From the NCBI GenBank assembly GCA_029931535.1, contig JAQPZY010001234.1, forward strand, positions 248,001-312,000: a DNA stretch of 64,000 nt. Reading direction: 5' to 3'. Positions 45,780-57,120 of the stretch are shown here, piece after piece; position 1 is the first letter of the stretch; each line of letters begins with the position of its first letter. A program made the position numbers and the translations under genes. The notes below the pieces were generated by a model. That model worked only from the letters and a program-made list of their open reading frames with translations, had not been told where the DNA came from and did not search any database. This stretch comes from Margaritifera margaritifera (taxonomy: Eukaryota > Mollusca > Bivalvia > Unionida > Margaritiferidae).

Positions 45780-48440
45780 CTTGTTGTCATTTTATCATAT
45801 TAATTGTATGATTGTATGATCTAAGTAAATCCATATCTTGTTCATTTTTCTTCTGCTTAAAAAGGATTGTACATTAAGATTTGTTTATTATACGATTGCT
45901 CATGCGACTACAAACATTCATTTCGTCTTTATCTATTATTATAAAAAAATATTTGTATCTGTATATATTGTTAATTTGTTCTTTTCTTAAGATTTCCCAC
46001 CTGTATACCAAATACACTGCTATTCAACAGTTTGATAATGTCTTTTTTCAAATCACTTGCTTATGGTCTCAAATATCTATTCAGTTCAATGTAGGATTTA
46101 AGATACTGATGTTGTTCAAACAAGACAAACTCTGTGTATCTGTTTAAAAGCTTTACGTTTTGAAGTGCATGAAATAGTTATTTTTGTTTTAAATGAACAT
46201 TATAATTTTTGTACTGTTCGTTTTGTACCTTTGCAACAATCTACCAGCTTCTTACGTAACATAACAATAAATCATTTTCATCTGGAATTATATTCTCTGG
46301 AGCTGTATGATAGTCTTTGAAATAGTCACGTAATTGTGACAGAATCTCCAAATCTAGTTCTGAAATGCAACTAACCTCATAGTCGTCTAATATTTCGAAC
46401 ATATTTGTTCATCGGTTGCCGATCTAAAGCTTTTGCATTTGCACGTATTAGCTATGGATGACACATAAATGTTGTCAGCATCTAACATGAGAATGTATTA
46501 CTTTGACCTTGCTCTTTCCTGCTCGCCAGCATGGTTATATTGCCATCTTTGTCCAAGTAGTACTCATGAAATGATTCAGCACATCTATGTGGTATCATTC
46601 TAATTCCATCTCTTATTTCACTCTCAGTCATTAGGAACATGCCATAGTCTGTATAAGAGTTAGGTCCTCCACCTGATATCTTTAAACTGGCATCATGTGC
46701 TAATTCAGGATCACAGTAATAATATGCATCATCTAGTTTGTAATTTTTCACACACACATTCCTAATTTCCTAACAAATGTAACTCAACATCAATGTATCT
46801 TTTGTTTCTAACAGTCATGTAGATATAGAATTGTTTTGAGGCTCATATGTTCCATAGCATCATGAAAACACTGATAATCGTCATTTCATTCGTTTAAATA
46901 GTTTAATCTGTATTAACACGTTTGTTTGGGTTTCATATATGTTTAATTACAACTTTCAAAGCTATCAATGTATTTGTATGGTTAAATTTCTTTACTAGAA
47001 TGTTTAAGTGTCATGTCTATACACTGTTTCATTGTCTCGGTATATTTGTTATCACTTGACTTTTTAGCAAGCTGTTCTATAGACTGTCCCATGGTTCCAA
47101 AGATACCTACCAACCTAATTGCCCTTTAAACTGCTATTTTTTTTCCTCCGGTCATGAACATATTAACTATCAAATCCTCAAGGAATGAAATATATTTTCT
47201 GCCGATGTCCCGCATGACTTTTACCTCTTCATGTGGATAATTTTGTTACCAATCTTTCAATGAACAGATGACTGGCATTACTAGACAAGTTGCAAAATAA
47301 CAACATTTACCTATTAAATGATCATTGTCTCAAACTTCATATTCAATTTTTTTTCTCACAGACGTAACATAATTCTTGAATTAAATATTTTTCATGTTCC
47401 TCTTTGAACTCATTAGGTTTTGCAATATTTAGGTCTTAATTCTTCGTATACCAATTTGCAATTTTACTCTACGCACAATAAAATATTTGAATCCAATATG
47501 CGTGTTTGTAAACTATTGGTTTATCTCTCTTGTGAATTGATTTAACATACAATCAAAACCCTAATGTGTTTGGCTATTTTTAGTGTCCGGAGTAATATAG
47601 TATGTTGTTTGCTAACGTTTTTTTCCAGATTCAGTTGCACCTGACACATCCTGTTCATCACTGAAGGCACACATACTGCACACTCTGCCTCTGGCACGAT
47701 GATACTTTCAAAATCATCCATCCTAATAAAATATAAAACATTTAATTAGTATTGATAGTTTCTAAAATTTTGGACTGAGCCCTCTTCAGGAGTTTTATCC
47801 ATTGAGTTCTCTACGTAGCAACATAGTCTTTTCTCTACAGATACTTTTTTTCTGATGTATTGAAACAATTCAAGCGTTTTTACGTATGTGTTTCTGCCAG
47901 TGGTATCTTTTTATGTGCGATGACCCAAATGTTGAGGAATATTTTTTCATTCCAACGTAATGCTGCAATCTTTATTGTAAAATAGGACTTTCATATTGAA
48001 ATATGATTAACATGTCAACATGTTTTTCTTTCCCCTTTTTCCACATGGCCTTACAGGATTGATGTAGCATTGTTCAATTCCTTTATACACATTCACAGAT
48101 ATATCAAATTTGTTTTCTTATTTTCCGAATGTACTTTTGTTTTGGTTACCGGACATCTATTGAACAATTTACTGCATCTATCTAACTGTATTTTGACGAC
48201 CTATCTACGTCATCACTTCTAATGTTTAGCACAGGTTCCAAATCATAAAAGAAACACATACCATGTTTATTTTTCACATTAATGCAAGCATTTTTTGTTC
48301 TTAACGCACTCACGCAAACTGGTGTGTGAGTTTCTTATGGGCTGTTGATGCTTATCTATGTGTAATGCTAAATAATCAATCCAGTCAAACATCCATTTTA
48401 TACTTCCGCTTATATCCAAATTTGGTATAATAAAATATAA
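45780..48440 (-). pseudogene. Protein-primed DNA polymerase B remnant, viral/adintovirus-like lineage (relic 2)
   Basis: Read from 48440 downward, blocks of this polymerase follow in order. SGSIKWMFDWIDYLALHID and NACINVKNKHGMCFFYDLEP (48400-48240) come first, then NKFDISVNVY (about 48100), the N-terminal region with the conserved I-N-x-K-N. HDAMEHMSLKTILYLHDC lies near 46865. The palm entry follows: KNYKLDDAYYYCDPELAHDA, then FLMTESEIRDGIRMIPHRCA (46745-46570) and YILMLDADNIY (about 46485), where D-A-D/N-x-L/I-Y carries the first catalytic Asp. LLDDYEVSC-type text with SELDLEILSQLRDYFKDYHT follows (46400-46300). LLNRYTEFVLFEQHQYLKSY and IIKLLNSSVFGIQVGNLKKR (46140-46000) are the 'k-x-x-N-x-x-F-G-k-x-x-E-N' region. 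The final Y-x-D-T-D motif is not recognisable. Many stops and frameshifts are present. Confidence 0.85.
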
Positions 48441-49737
48441 AATAAACTTGTAATGGCATTCTGGGTGGATTTTTTAATAAATATAAGTATAAATATGTTT
48501 AAATTCTGACTATTCGTGTATCATCAGCATTTTCTAGTAAGAAAACGTATTAGAAGGGTTGTAATTTTTATCGCACTTGTTTTGGTATACTATGTATCAA
48601 ATATGGGAGTCTTTATTTTGATTTATTTATCTATAAATATTTCCTTCTAAATTAAACTATTTTTCCAGTATATTTAATATTTAAACTTTGACTTTGTCAT
48701 AAATTTCAGCAAATTTACCTCGCTTTCTATAGATTCAGCCACTGGGGATAGTTATATCGGAGCAGCACCACTTAAAACCCCCAAAGGGAGGCCATAATTT
48801 TACAGCAGATCCTTATCTACATTTGGCCATCGAAATTTGGGATCCATAGATTGTTTATTTATTTATGTTGTCATTATGTCACGTGTTTATTTATTTATTC
48901 TGTCATTATGCCACGTGTTTATTTATTTATGTCACGAGTATCTCATGCATAAAACCCCAAAATACGAGCTCCTTCCTATAGTCTTTCTGACTTCCTAAGC
49001 TGCTTCATGCGTTCACATTTTCTCTCTGTCTCTGTCTGTCTATCTATTTATCTCCCTCTCTCTCTGTCTGTCTGTCCGTCTATTCTTCTATCTCTATTTC
49101 ACTGTCTCTGTCTGTCTGTCTATTCCTCTCTCTCTCTCTCTCTCTGCTTATCTTTGAAACTGGCAATAGACACTCTGCAAAATTTCTGTCTGTGTTTGAT
49201 TTTGTCCTCAAGTCGCTGTTTCCATACGGCGAACATTTTCTTTTTCATCCAAGAACTATCAGCTTCATATCGTATCAGCAAGTCTTCAATAATAATTTAA
49301 GCTTGAAACACATATTGTATAGGTGTATGGGTCAAGTTAATGTGGATATGATTCTTTGTACTGTTCTTTGCACAATCATCAACGTACATTCACCCAAATA
49401 AAGTAATTAAAATTCCATAAACGCTATCCCACTCACGTGTTATCGATCACATGCTGATTAGTTTCAGATTTCGGAATAATGTAGCATGCTTTTACAAATT
49501 GTACAATACAGTTACCACATTATTTTTACTTGTAAGTGATATGAAAAGAATAAATTCTGGTTAAAAAGAATTCCATACATGTATTTTTAGATGCACATTT
49601 GCACAATGTATACTTCTCTGCTAATATGGGGCCAATATCCGTATAAGATGAAATTGGCCTATATTATGCTGTTACAAACCTTTTAGTGATCAGTGTTTGC
49701 TTTAATCACAAATATTCTTGATAATGGCTACAACAGG
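48441..49737. other. Mostly nothing; short 'GTCATTATGTCACGTGTTTATTTATT'-type repeats at 48850-48940 and TCTG/TCTC simple sequence at 49018-49147
   Basis: Three short direct repeats built on TTATTTATTT and GTCATTATG(T/C)CACGTG lie at about 48850-48940. A pyrimidine-rich CTCT/GTCT region follows. The open frame at 49007-49300 is produced by that simple sequence. Confidence 0.6.
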
Positions 49738-49961
49738 CAGTGGCGGCGCGAGAGTTTGAGGCGCCCGGGGGCAATGTTCTTTAATGGCACCCTTACTTTG
49801 CCACAGAGAACAGTTATGTCAGTTGCCAACCACCAAACTCCCCCCATCTAAGCCCTGAAACCGGGGGGGGGGGGGAGCAGAAAAGCTCCTGACGGCGCCG
49901 ACCCCCCCCCCTTCGCCCGGCGCGGGGGGGGGGTGCCACCGACCCCCTCGCGCCGCCACTG
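49738..49961. mobile_element. MITE with 15-bp terminal inverted repeats, hAT-like
   Basis: CAGTGGCGGCGCGAG at 49738-49752 is the exact inverse of CTCGCGCCGCCACTG at 49947-49961. CAGTGGCG-type ends are typical of hAT-related MITEs. The flanking octamers ACAACAGG and AAATCAGG agree in 6 of 8 positions, compatible with an old 8-bp target duplication. The interior is GC-rich with G and C runs of 9-14 bases and encodes nothing. Confidence 0.85.
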
Positions 49962-50034
49962 AAATCAGGAGAAACGTAAACATTGCAGTGATTAATAAAC
50001 TTGGATATTATATAACAATAATGAATAATTAGAA

Positions 50035-50433
50035 TATTGAGTTTTTCGTAGGTATAGCTTGGAATTGTAAATGGACAGTGAATACATAATATTGAGTTTT
50101 TCGTAGGTATAGCTTGGAATTGTAAATGGACAGTGAATACATAATACTGAGTTTTTCGTAGGTATAGCTTGGAATTGTAAATGGACAGTGAATACATAAT
50201 ATTGAGTTTTTCATAGGTATAGCTTAGAATTGTAAATGGACAGTGAATACATAATACTGAGTTTTTCGTAGGTATAGCTTGGAATTGTAGATGGACAGTG
50301 AATACATAATACTGAGTTTTTTGTACGTATAGCTTTGCTTGGAATTGTAGATGGACAGTGAATACATAATATTGAGTTTTTCATATGTATAGCTTTGCTT
50401 GAAATTGTAGATAGACAGTGAATACATTATATT
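50035..50433. repeat. 55-61-bp tandem repeat, about 7 copies
   Basis: GAGTTTTTCGTAGGTATAGC and the following TTGGAATTGTAAATGGACAG recur every 55 bases from about 50039. The last two copies carry a 6-base insertion (TTTGCT). Open minus frames (YSLSIYNSK type) are repeat artefacts. Confidence 0.95.
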
Positions 50434-51110
50434 TCATAATCCCTATTTTCTTTAAATATTTCCTTTGTAATCACATATTTAAAAGAGGTCACAATGCAAA
50501 ATACATTCGGTTAACATTACAGTGAGGTATGAATACTATCAGGATTGATTTTGCATCTTGAATAAGACCACTTTTTCTTCTATTTCAATGTGTGAGACGA
50601 TAGCCATAGTTATAACAATTATGACAAATAAAGTATTTATTCATCCCAAATTATGTAGCAATTTACTTCAAAGCAATTCTGACATTTCGTTTGTTACGTA
50701 ACGTATATCTGCTGAATTTTATTTCGTAGATCCACATATGTAAATGTAATTACATACTTGCACCAAAAATATAAGCATCACGTTTTAATTTTGATCTTGT
50801 ATGTCCTAGTTCGTACTATCCAAACATAAATAGCATATGAAATTTAATAATTATTTTCAAGTATTGATCATAGACGGTGGTGATTTTCAATTTTAGAGAT
50901 AAGCGGATCATGCCAAAATAGAAAAATAAATGATGGAAGAAATATATTTGTACAAATGATGCATTTCTTTTCTTCTGTTTTGGGGGATGGGTGGGATATG
51001 GGGGCAATATAGTTTTAAATTGTAACCTCACAAACATATACGGCGTCTTAGTTTCTTATCAAGGTCGCTGTCGATATTAGCAAGAAAGAATAAGATCTTA
51101 CATTCAATGT
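50434..51110. other. Nothing recognised
   Basis: AT-rich sequence with no gene or repeat found. Confidence 0.5.
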
Positions 51111-51111
51111 T

Positions 51112-51346
51112 TTGCAACCTAAAGTACTAAAATACTGATTTAAAAACAAAATAAGCAACCTAAAGTACCATAATACTGATTTTAAAAATAACTAACCTAA
51201 AGTACTATAATACGGATTTTTAAAAAAATAAGCAACCTAAAGTACTATAATACTGATTTTAAAAATAAGTAACCTAAAGTACTATAATACGGATTTTTAA
51301 AAAAATAAGCAACCTAAAGTACTATAATACTGATTTTAAAAAACAA
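51112..51346. repeat. 34-42-bp tandem repeat, 6 copies
   Basis: AACCTAAAGTACTATAATAC followed by (G/T)GATTTTTAAAAA recurs six times. Longer units with AATAAGC and shorter units with ATAAGT or AACT alternate. Confidence 0.93.
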
Positions 51347-52421
51347 CATATTTTGCATTAGAAAAGTCCAAAGATTATTTGTAAATATTACGTGCAAAAG
51401 TGCAATAACCTTTCTCTTAGGTATTACAGTTCGTTCTAAAGAAGTGTGATCACGGAACTTTGAAGACATATGTAATGAATTGGGAGCAAACTAGAATACT
51501 CAATGGGGCCTATCAAAAACTATTTTACAGCACAATATAATTGGCAATTACCCTGAATTGTGCAAGTTATTATATATTTACAAAGTACGTTAATGTAGAT
51601 TGAAAATTCAGCTAAAACGGACGAGATGAAATTCTTGAAAATCTGCAACTTTCGATGTGGACAAATAGAAAACCTGTGGCATCTTCTCTATATTAGAACT
51701 TTGAGCGTGGTAAAGTTACCATCCTACATATGAAGAAGTACCACTAAATAAAAGCAAATGTTTGTTTGACACTATGTTTGATACAAACCATATAGTAACT
51801 CAAAGTCAAGACGGTTGTTTCAGCCAGTAATTATCCTACGAAATGTAAACCAATTAAATTTTTTGATCAATACAGCAAAAAGGGCATTTTTTCCAATTAA
51901 AAACAGCGAGAACAGCTGTGACATCCAGAACATGTAATTCTTAATACTTCAGAAATCAGCTTATTGAAAAGACGTTCTGACAAAGCCCTTATTGATTGCA
52001 TACAAATCCAGTTTAATAACCACTTAAAGATAACTAAAAAAGCATTGTTCACAGCATTATAGGTAAAATAAGGTGTATAGATTCTACTGATTAAGTTTTA
52101 TAGATTATGCAGTAAGGATCCATGTAAATGTTTAAATAATCAATGGATTTGGTATACACTAACCCATGATTATAAAAGACAATATCACATTCCTGTCTTG
52201 TTTGTGTTGGACTCTAACTCTGTGAAAGTCCTATTATCGAATTCAATTTTATTATTGTCCTTTATTGTACTTTTTAGCAGTATATGTTTAACAAGTCTAA
52301 ACAAAGTTTCATTGTTCTATGATCAATATTTACCTCTTGCCGGGAAATGCTCATCCATCTATCCTTTATCCATAAATCTCTTTCTTTCTTCTTGCTTAAC
52401 CCCCCCCCCTTCTCTCTCTTC

Positions 52422-52458
<37 letters not shown>

Positions 52459-54600
52459 CCTGATGTAGTCTTCAAATCTGGATTTGCACTTTAAATGTTA
52501 CAAGTGCTCCAGTGATAAAAGAAGAAATCTATTCAAAGGTGTGCGTTATGGTCATTAGAAGCTGGTATCGTCTGGGGAAAGGGCATTTAACCAAGCATAA
52601 TTATATCTTCTTTATTACTGTGGATGCTTTCATTTTCCAGCGGCAAGGAGGTTAACCAGCAATTTTCTTACAAGCTAAAGACCTATTAAACTGATACATT
52701 GAATTGATATATGATTTCTCTTAAATGGACATTGTTTTCCCAAATCTTCTTTCCCATCTAGCGTCTTTCGGCACACCTGTTTGATACAATATTTTTCCTT
52801 CATAAGAATCCAAATTATTATTTTCATCCGATAAAGTCATAGAGAATATGCCTAATAATTTCATAAACAGTTACTGTATACTTTCAACCGTTCTATGCAT
52901 ATAAGCAGATCTTATATAATTCCAGGATTATCGAGGGCACTTTGTGCCTTCTTGTTCAACTATTCCTTTGTTGCTTAAGTATTCCTATTTCAAGCTTCAT
53001 TCCCTCCCAGCAATAGGTTTAAGAATATGATTACTGTGTTCTTTGAAGGTCACAACTATGTACTTTACAATGCATTACCAATAAAATCAACCCAGATTGT
53101 CTAGTTCCGCTTTTTTAAGATTTTGTCAACCCCCTATTTTTCGGACTAAAATTAGTACTTATTACACTATGACGTAGAGGTTTTGTAAACGAGACTCTCT
53201 TTCTCCAGGTTACAAACACGTCCTGTGTTCAGATGATTGTTTTCTTTGTCGATTGGATCTGATACATTTTTCTTTTAAGTTTTAGATCGGGCACAAATTG
53301 TCTGGTAGTGTCACTGGGACAATTGCAGCACGTGCTCTACACTTGGATTTGCTAACCCTCCAAGTAATAGTTGAGTGTGCTGTGTCCAGCTGCATGTGCC
53401 ATGTTGACATTTACGCCGGTGTGTTTACGTCGTTGTATCAGTTTGTGACAAACAACATACTCGAACTCAACCTAGCTTAATTACATGTTATCCGTTTGTC
53501 CAACCGTAGGGGCATATAATGGAGATATGATGCTCTTTTAGAAGAAAACATGAACAATATTATTGATGCTGTTGGTGTTAAATGGAATAAAACAAAATAT
53601 CAAATTTGATATATGGATAAGACAAACTTCTACAACGGGCAAAATACGAGACATGCAAACTTATGCGAAGTTAATATTTACCTTTGGAAATTGTTTTTTA
53701 TTTGATTCATTCTGAAGCTTTTTGCTTTGTTTCTTTCCATTTGTGAACAACATAATAGTTACAAATAAATCAGGAAAAGTCATTGTCCTCTAGCATGCTT
53801 TGTAGTAGGTTTGCACTCATGCAGAAGAAGTAGTATGCAGTACTTCATGCTAACATTTTATTTGTCTGGTATATATGGTATATGCCATAGATTTTAAAAC
53901 TTTTAAAATTTGAATTTTAATGTTTGGTACCTTTCAAAAACTTGGTTCCATCTATATACCTAAAGAGTTACAGCATGAAAACAAAATTTTTATTCATGAA
54001 ACCCATCAGTCGGTTCCCTAAAATGGATATCCAACTATAGAATCACACAAATTTGTGCGAATATGTTATAAGATCACATAGATATCTTTTTTTTAAAATA
54101 ATTTGAAAATAAAAAAAAATTGAATATTATAAAATATAAATTGTAAAATGTTTCTTCCCGTTGAGAACAAAATGTTTTGCGTTATGATTGTTTATCCTGC
54201 CATGTTTGAACTTTCAGAAAATGTCTACATTTATATGTTTATCTGGTGAAAGAGAAAAGTTAAAAAGCTTGAAGCACAAAAATGCTTCAAATTTGAAATT
54301 ATTCAGCCTTCTTTTCTTAAGTCTAATACAAATTTTGGTTCCTTTCAGATTCGACGCTCATCTGTTTCATACAGTAACAAAATTACACTGCAGGAATAAC
54401 AAAAATAAACAAACAATTCGAAGACAAAACTTACTCTTTTTAAGTAATTTATATATTTTAGAGTTTATTATCTTTCATTAGACAACTTCACTTCATTAGA
54501 TACGAAACTAAAATTAAACTAAAATGACGCTAATTATTTGCACGCTGGAAGACATAATCATATTGTAACAATCACAGTTGAGAATGCTCTATGGGCTTCT
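51347..54600. other. No gene recognised; (TTG)n at 52421-52458
   Basis: A C-run at about 52400-52408 and (TTG)n at 52421-52458 give a simple-sequence open frame. A 60-codon frame at 53298-53480 has no motif. The rest is AT-rich. Confidence 0.5.
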
Positions 54601-54722
54601 TCTTACCATTGTGTATATGAGCTTCTTCTCGCTATTGTGTATATAAGCAGTCTGGGCTTCCTCTCGACATTGTGTATATGAGCAGTCTGGTCTTCCTCTC
54701 GACATTGTGTATCTGAGCATAT
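54600..54722. repeat. About 38-bp degenerate tandem repeat, 3-4 copies
   Basis: TCTTCCTCTCGACATTGTGT and ATATGAGCAGTCTGG recur with variation (TCTTCTTACCATTGTGTATA, then TCGCTATTGTGTATATAAGC). Confidence 0.88.
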
Positions 54723-56963
54723 TTCCCTTCACGAATAGGTCAGTGTGCTGCAGACACTATACATTGACACAAACAGTCGAATATATTCAGTTGAGTGATG
54801 GAACATATGTTTTGCTTCTTTATGATCAAGTGTGCTTTAGGGACTGAAGTAGGCAGATCTTGGTCACTTGTGACGTTCAGTTCGCTGATACTGTAACACG
54901 CCAGGGGTCTTACAGCAACTCACTACCGAGCAAATCAAACATCATCTGCCTGAGGATGGCTTGAGGTTGATGTTTCTCCAATTTCCAAGGACCTTAAAAC
55001 AACAGTCGTTGTCCGTGGAAGGGTTCTTAAACGCGCTAATACCACAAATAGTTTTCCTCTAATCAAACAACGACCAAACATTCGCGAGGCTCTAATTTGA
55101 CACTTGCATGGTCTTTTTGGCTTCACATTCGTATGATTTATCAGTACACTTTCTAAGAAATAGATCTGTATTTCATGCCACGTACTACATAACATGACCC
55201 AAATACCTAATACACAGAATTATTCCTATCGGAAATTACTAAACACTTATACGTGAAAATATCTCGAGAATAATTTACGTTAAGAAATTAGGGAGGGGCC
55301 ATTTGTACAAAACTAATCCACGCTACCATAAAGTCTCGTAAACACTGTAAATTATGACGCAAGTTTCTAGTAATTCGGTAATTACTCATTTTACCCATCA
55401 ACGACTCCCCATAATCAAAAAAATAATCACTAAAATATAGCAAAGCTATAAATAGAGCCGTAAATACAAATAGCACATACCTAGGGTTGTTACAATACGA
55501 AAGAAAAATTTGAAAATATCTCTGATTAGAGAACGTATAGCTGTGCAGCTTGCGTGTATGAAATGATATGCTAAAATTGCTATATCTCGGTAAGTTTTGA
55601 GGACTGCTCTGACATAAAAATTGTTTTCAAATAAAATATAAATCCAAACTTTTCTGGAAATATCCTGAAAGAGATTTGGACAGGTATTAAGAAGTGCAAT
55701 TTAAGTCCACCGTGTGTTACTATAATTTCATTCTGAAGAATCGTGCGTAAAATGTTTTTTGCCAAAAGTCCAATTACAGTATAGGTCAAAGAGCATGTTA
55801 TAAGATATATTCTAGAAACTAACAATATTTATTTTTTTATTTTATATTTCCAAAGTAATTATATCAGTTACAACCACATTTCACAATTGTAGCTTAGTTT
55901 TTCAGGTGAACACCTTTATTAGTAAGTGTGTGCTAGAAATTTTTTTTTTACCGATTAGTAACTCATAACTGAAGTTTGAGAACATATTACATTTCTTTCA
56001 TTTTTTGTTATAGACACTAATTTTAAAATTTAGAAGAAAGTTTTAATTGGCCTTTCAGTTGGGCAGCTTATGTCTTTTATATATCACATAGCAATCATTC
56101 CAATGACCAGCTGACCAATCTAATTAGCCAGGCAGGTTTAAACGTTTACCTTAGTGTATTTTTAGTTATAGTTAGATAACAGTTTGTCCAAGTGAGTGGG
56201 ACATTTGGACAAATTTAGCTATATAACACGTAGAATTTAAAATCTGTATAACTTCGACCGAATTCGACAATTTCTTTTAATATAAACTCAACTGAAATCA
56301 ATATATAATATTAATCACCTGGATTTTTTGCTTTGTTTTTTTGTTAATTGTTCTTTTTCTTTTTTTTTTTAATTGAGGAAAACGCTGATGTTCAGTAAAT
56401 AGCTTTCTTATTAGTACGCGGAGCATTCTTCTCAAATCAGAAAGGTCAGTTTAAGATGGAAATGCTTATTGTTATGCGTTAACGTTGTATGCTGAGAGAA
56501 TGTGTTAAACAGTTTTGTCCAGAAAGCATACATACATAGATAGATATATTATGCTAAAAAGATTTCAATAATTTATATAAGTATCGGACGGGCCTCCCCA
56601 AATAAGATTATATACCATCATTTTGTTATGGTTCATATTTTGTGGATTGTACTATTGTTGCTCATATGTTGCCTTAAAACACCCACGCAGTTTATTTTAT
56701 TTATTTTTTATTTTGTTGCATTTTTCATACAATAATGTAATATTTTTAATTAGCCATTGACATGATCTTCAAGTGTAATATTAATGAGGTCTTAATCTTG
56801 TATTCTATATCTATTTTTCTACATTTATCAATCAATATATTTTCATTAGACTTTAAGATGAACTCATTTTTTATCAAATTCTTTGTCCAAGTTCATTATA
56901 TTTTACACCTGTATTACACATGATATAAAATCCTCCAAATTTTCAGGTTCTATGCCTTTTAAG
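54723..56963. other. No gene recognised
   Basis: The only coding-like trace is at 54966-55100 on +, with VDVSPISKDLKTTVVVRGRV then a stop, not assigned to a family. The rest is AT-rich. Confidence 0.45.
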
Positions 56964-57047
56964 AACATATGCAAAGGCTGTACCGTCTATTAGAATCTTT
57001 ATAACAACATATGCAAAGGCCGTACCGTCTATTAGAATCTTTATAAC
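56964..57047. repeat. 42-bp direct duplication
   Basis: AACATATGCAAAGGCTGTAC at 56964 recurs at 57006 with one substitution, including the following CGTCTATTAGAATCTTTATA. Confidence 0.93.
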
Positions 57048-57120
57048 AGTTTTCAATTATTTTTTATCATGGAGTTTGAGTAGTGTCCTAAATATAAATA
57101 CCAGCAACAAAAAAAAAGCG

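Larger units (their letters stand above)
37600..48440. mobile_element. Decayed Polinton-like/adintovirus-like element, relic 2 (at least 10.8 kb)
   Basis: Hallmark remnants lie in one block: an rve integrase with chromodomain (+), several unidentified coding-like segments (+), an A32/FtsK-type packaging ATPase (+) and a protein-primed DNA polymerase B on the opposite strand and convergent with the ATPase. The co-occurrence of integrase, polymerase B and packaging ATPase defines Polintons and their viral relatives. The polymerase and integrase wordings differ clearly from those of relic 1, so this is another lineage. No terminal inverted repeats were found by eye, so the ends are set by the outermost coding remnants. 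A solo LTR interrupts it at 39557-40429. All genes are broken. Confidence 0.85.

Noticed and set aside
54935..55195. 86-codon minus-strand frame
   Set aside because: Overlaps a better coding-like trace on + and has no recognised motif.
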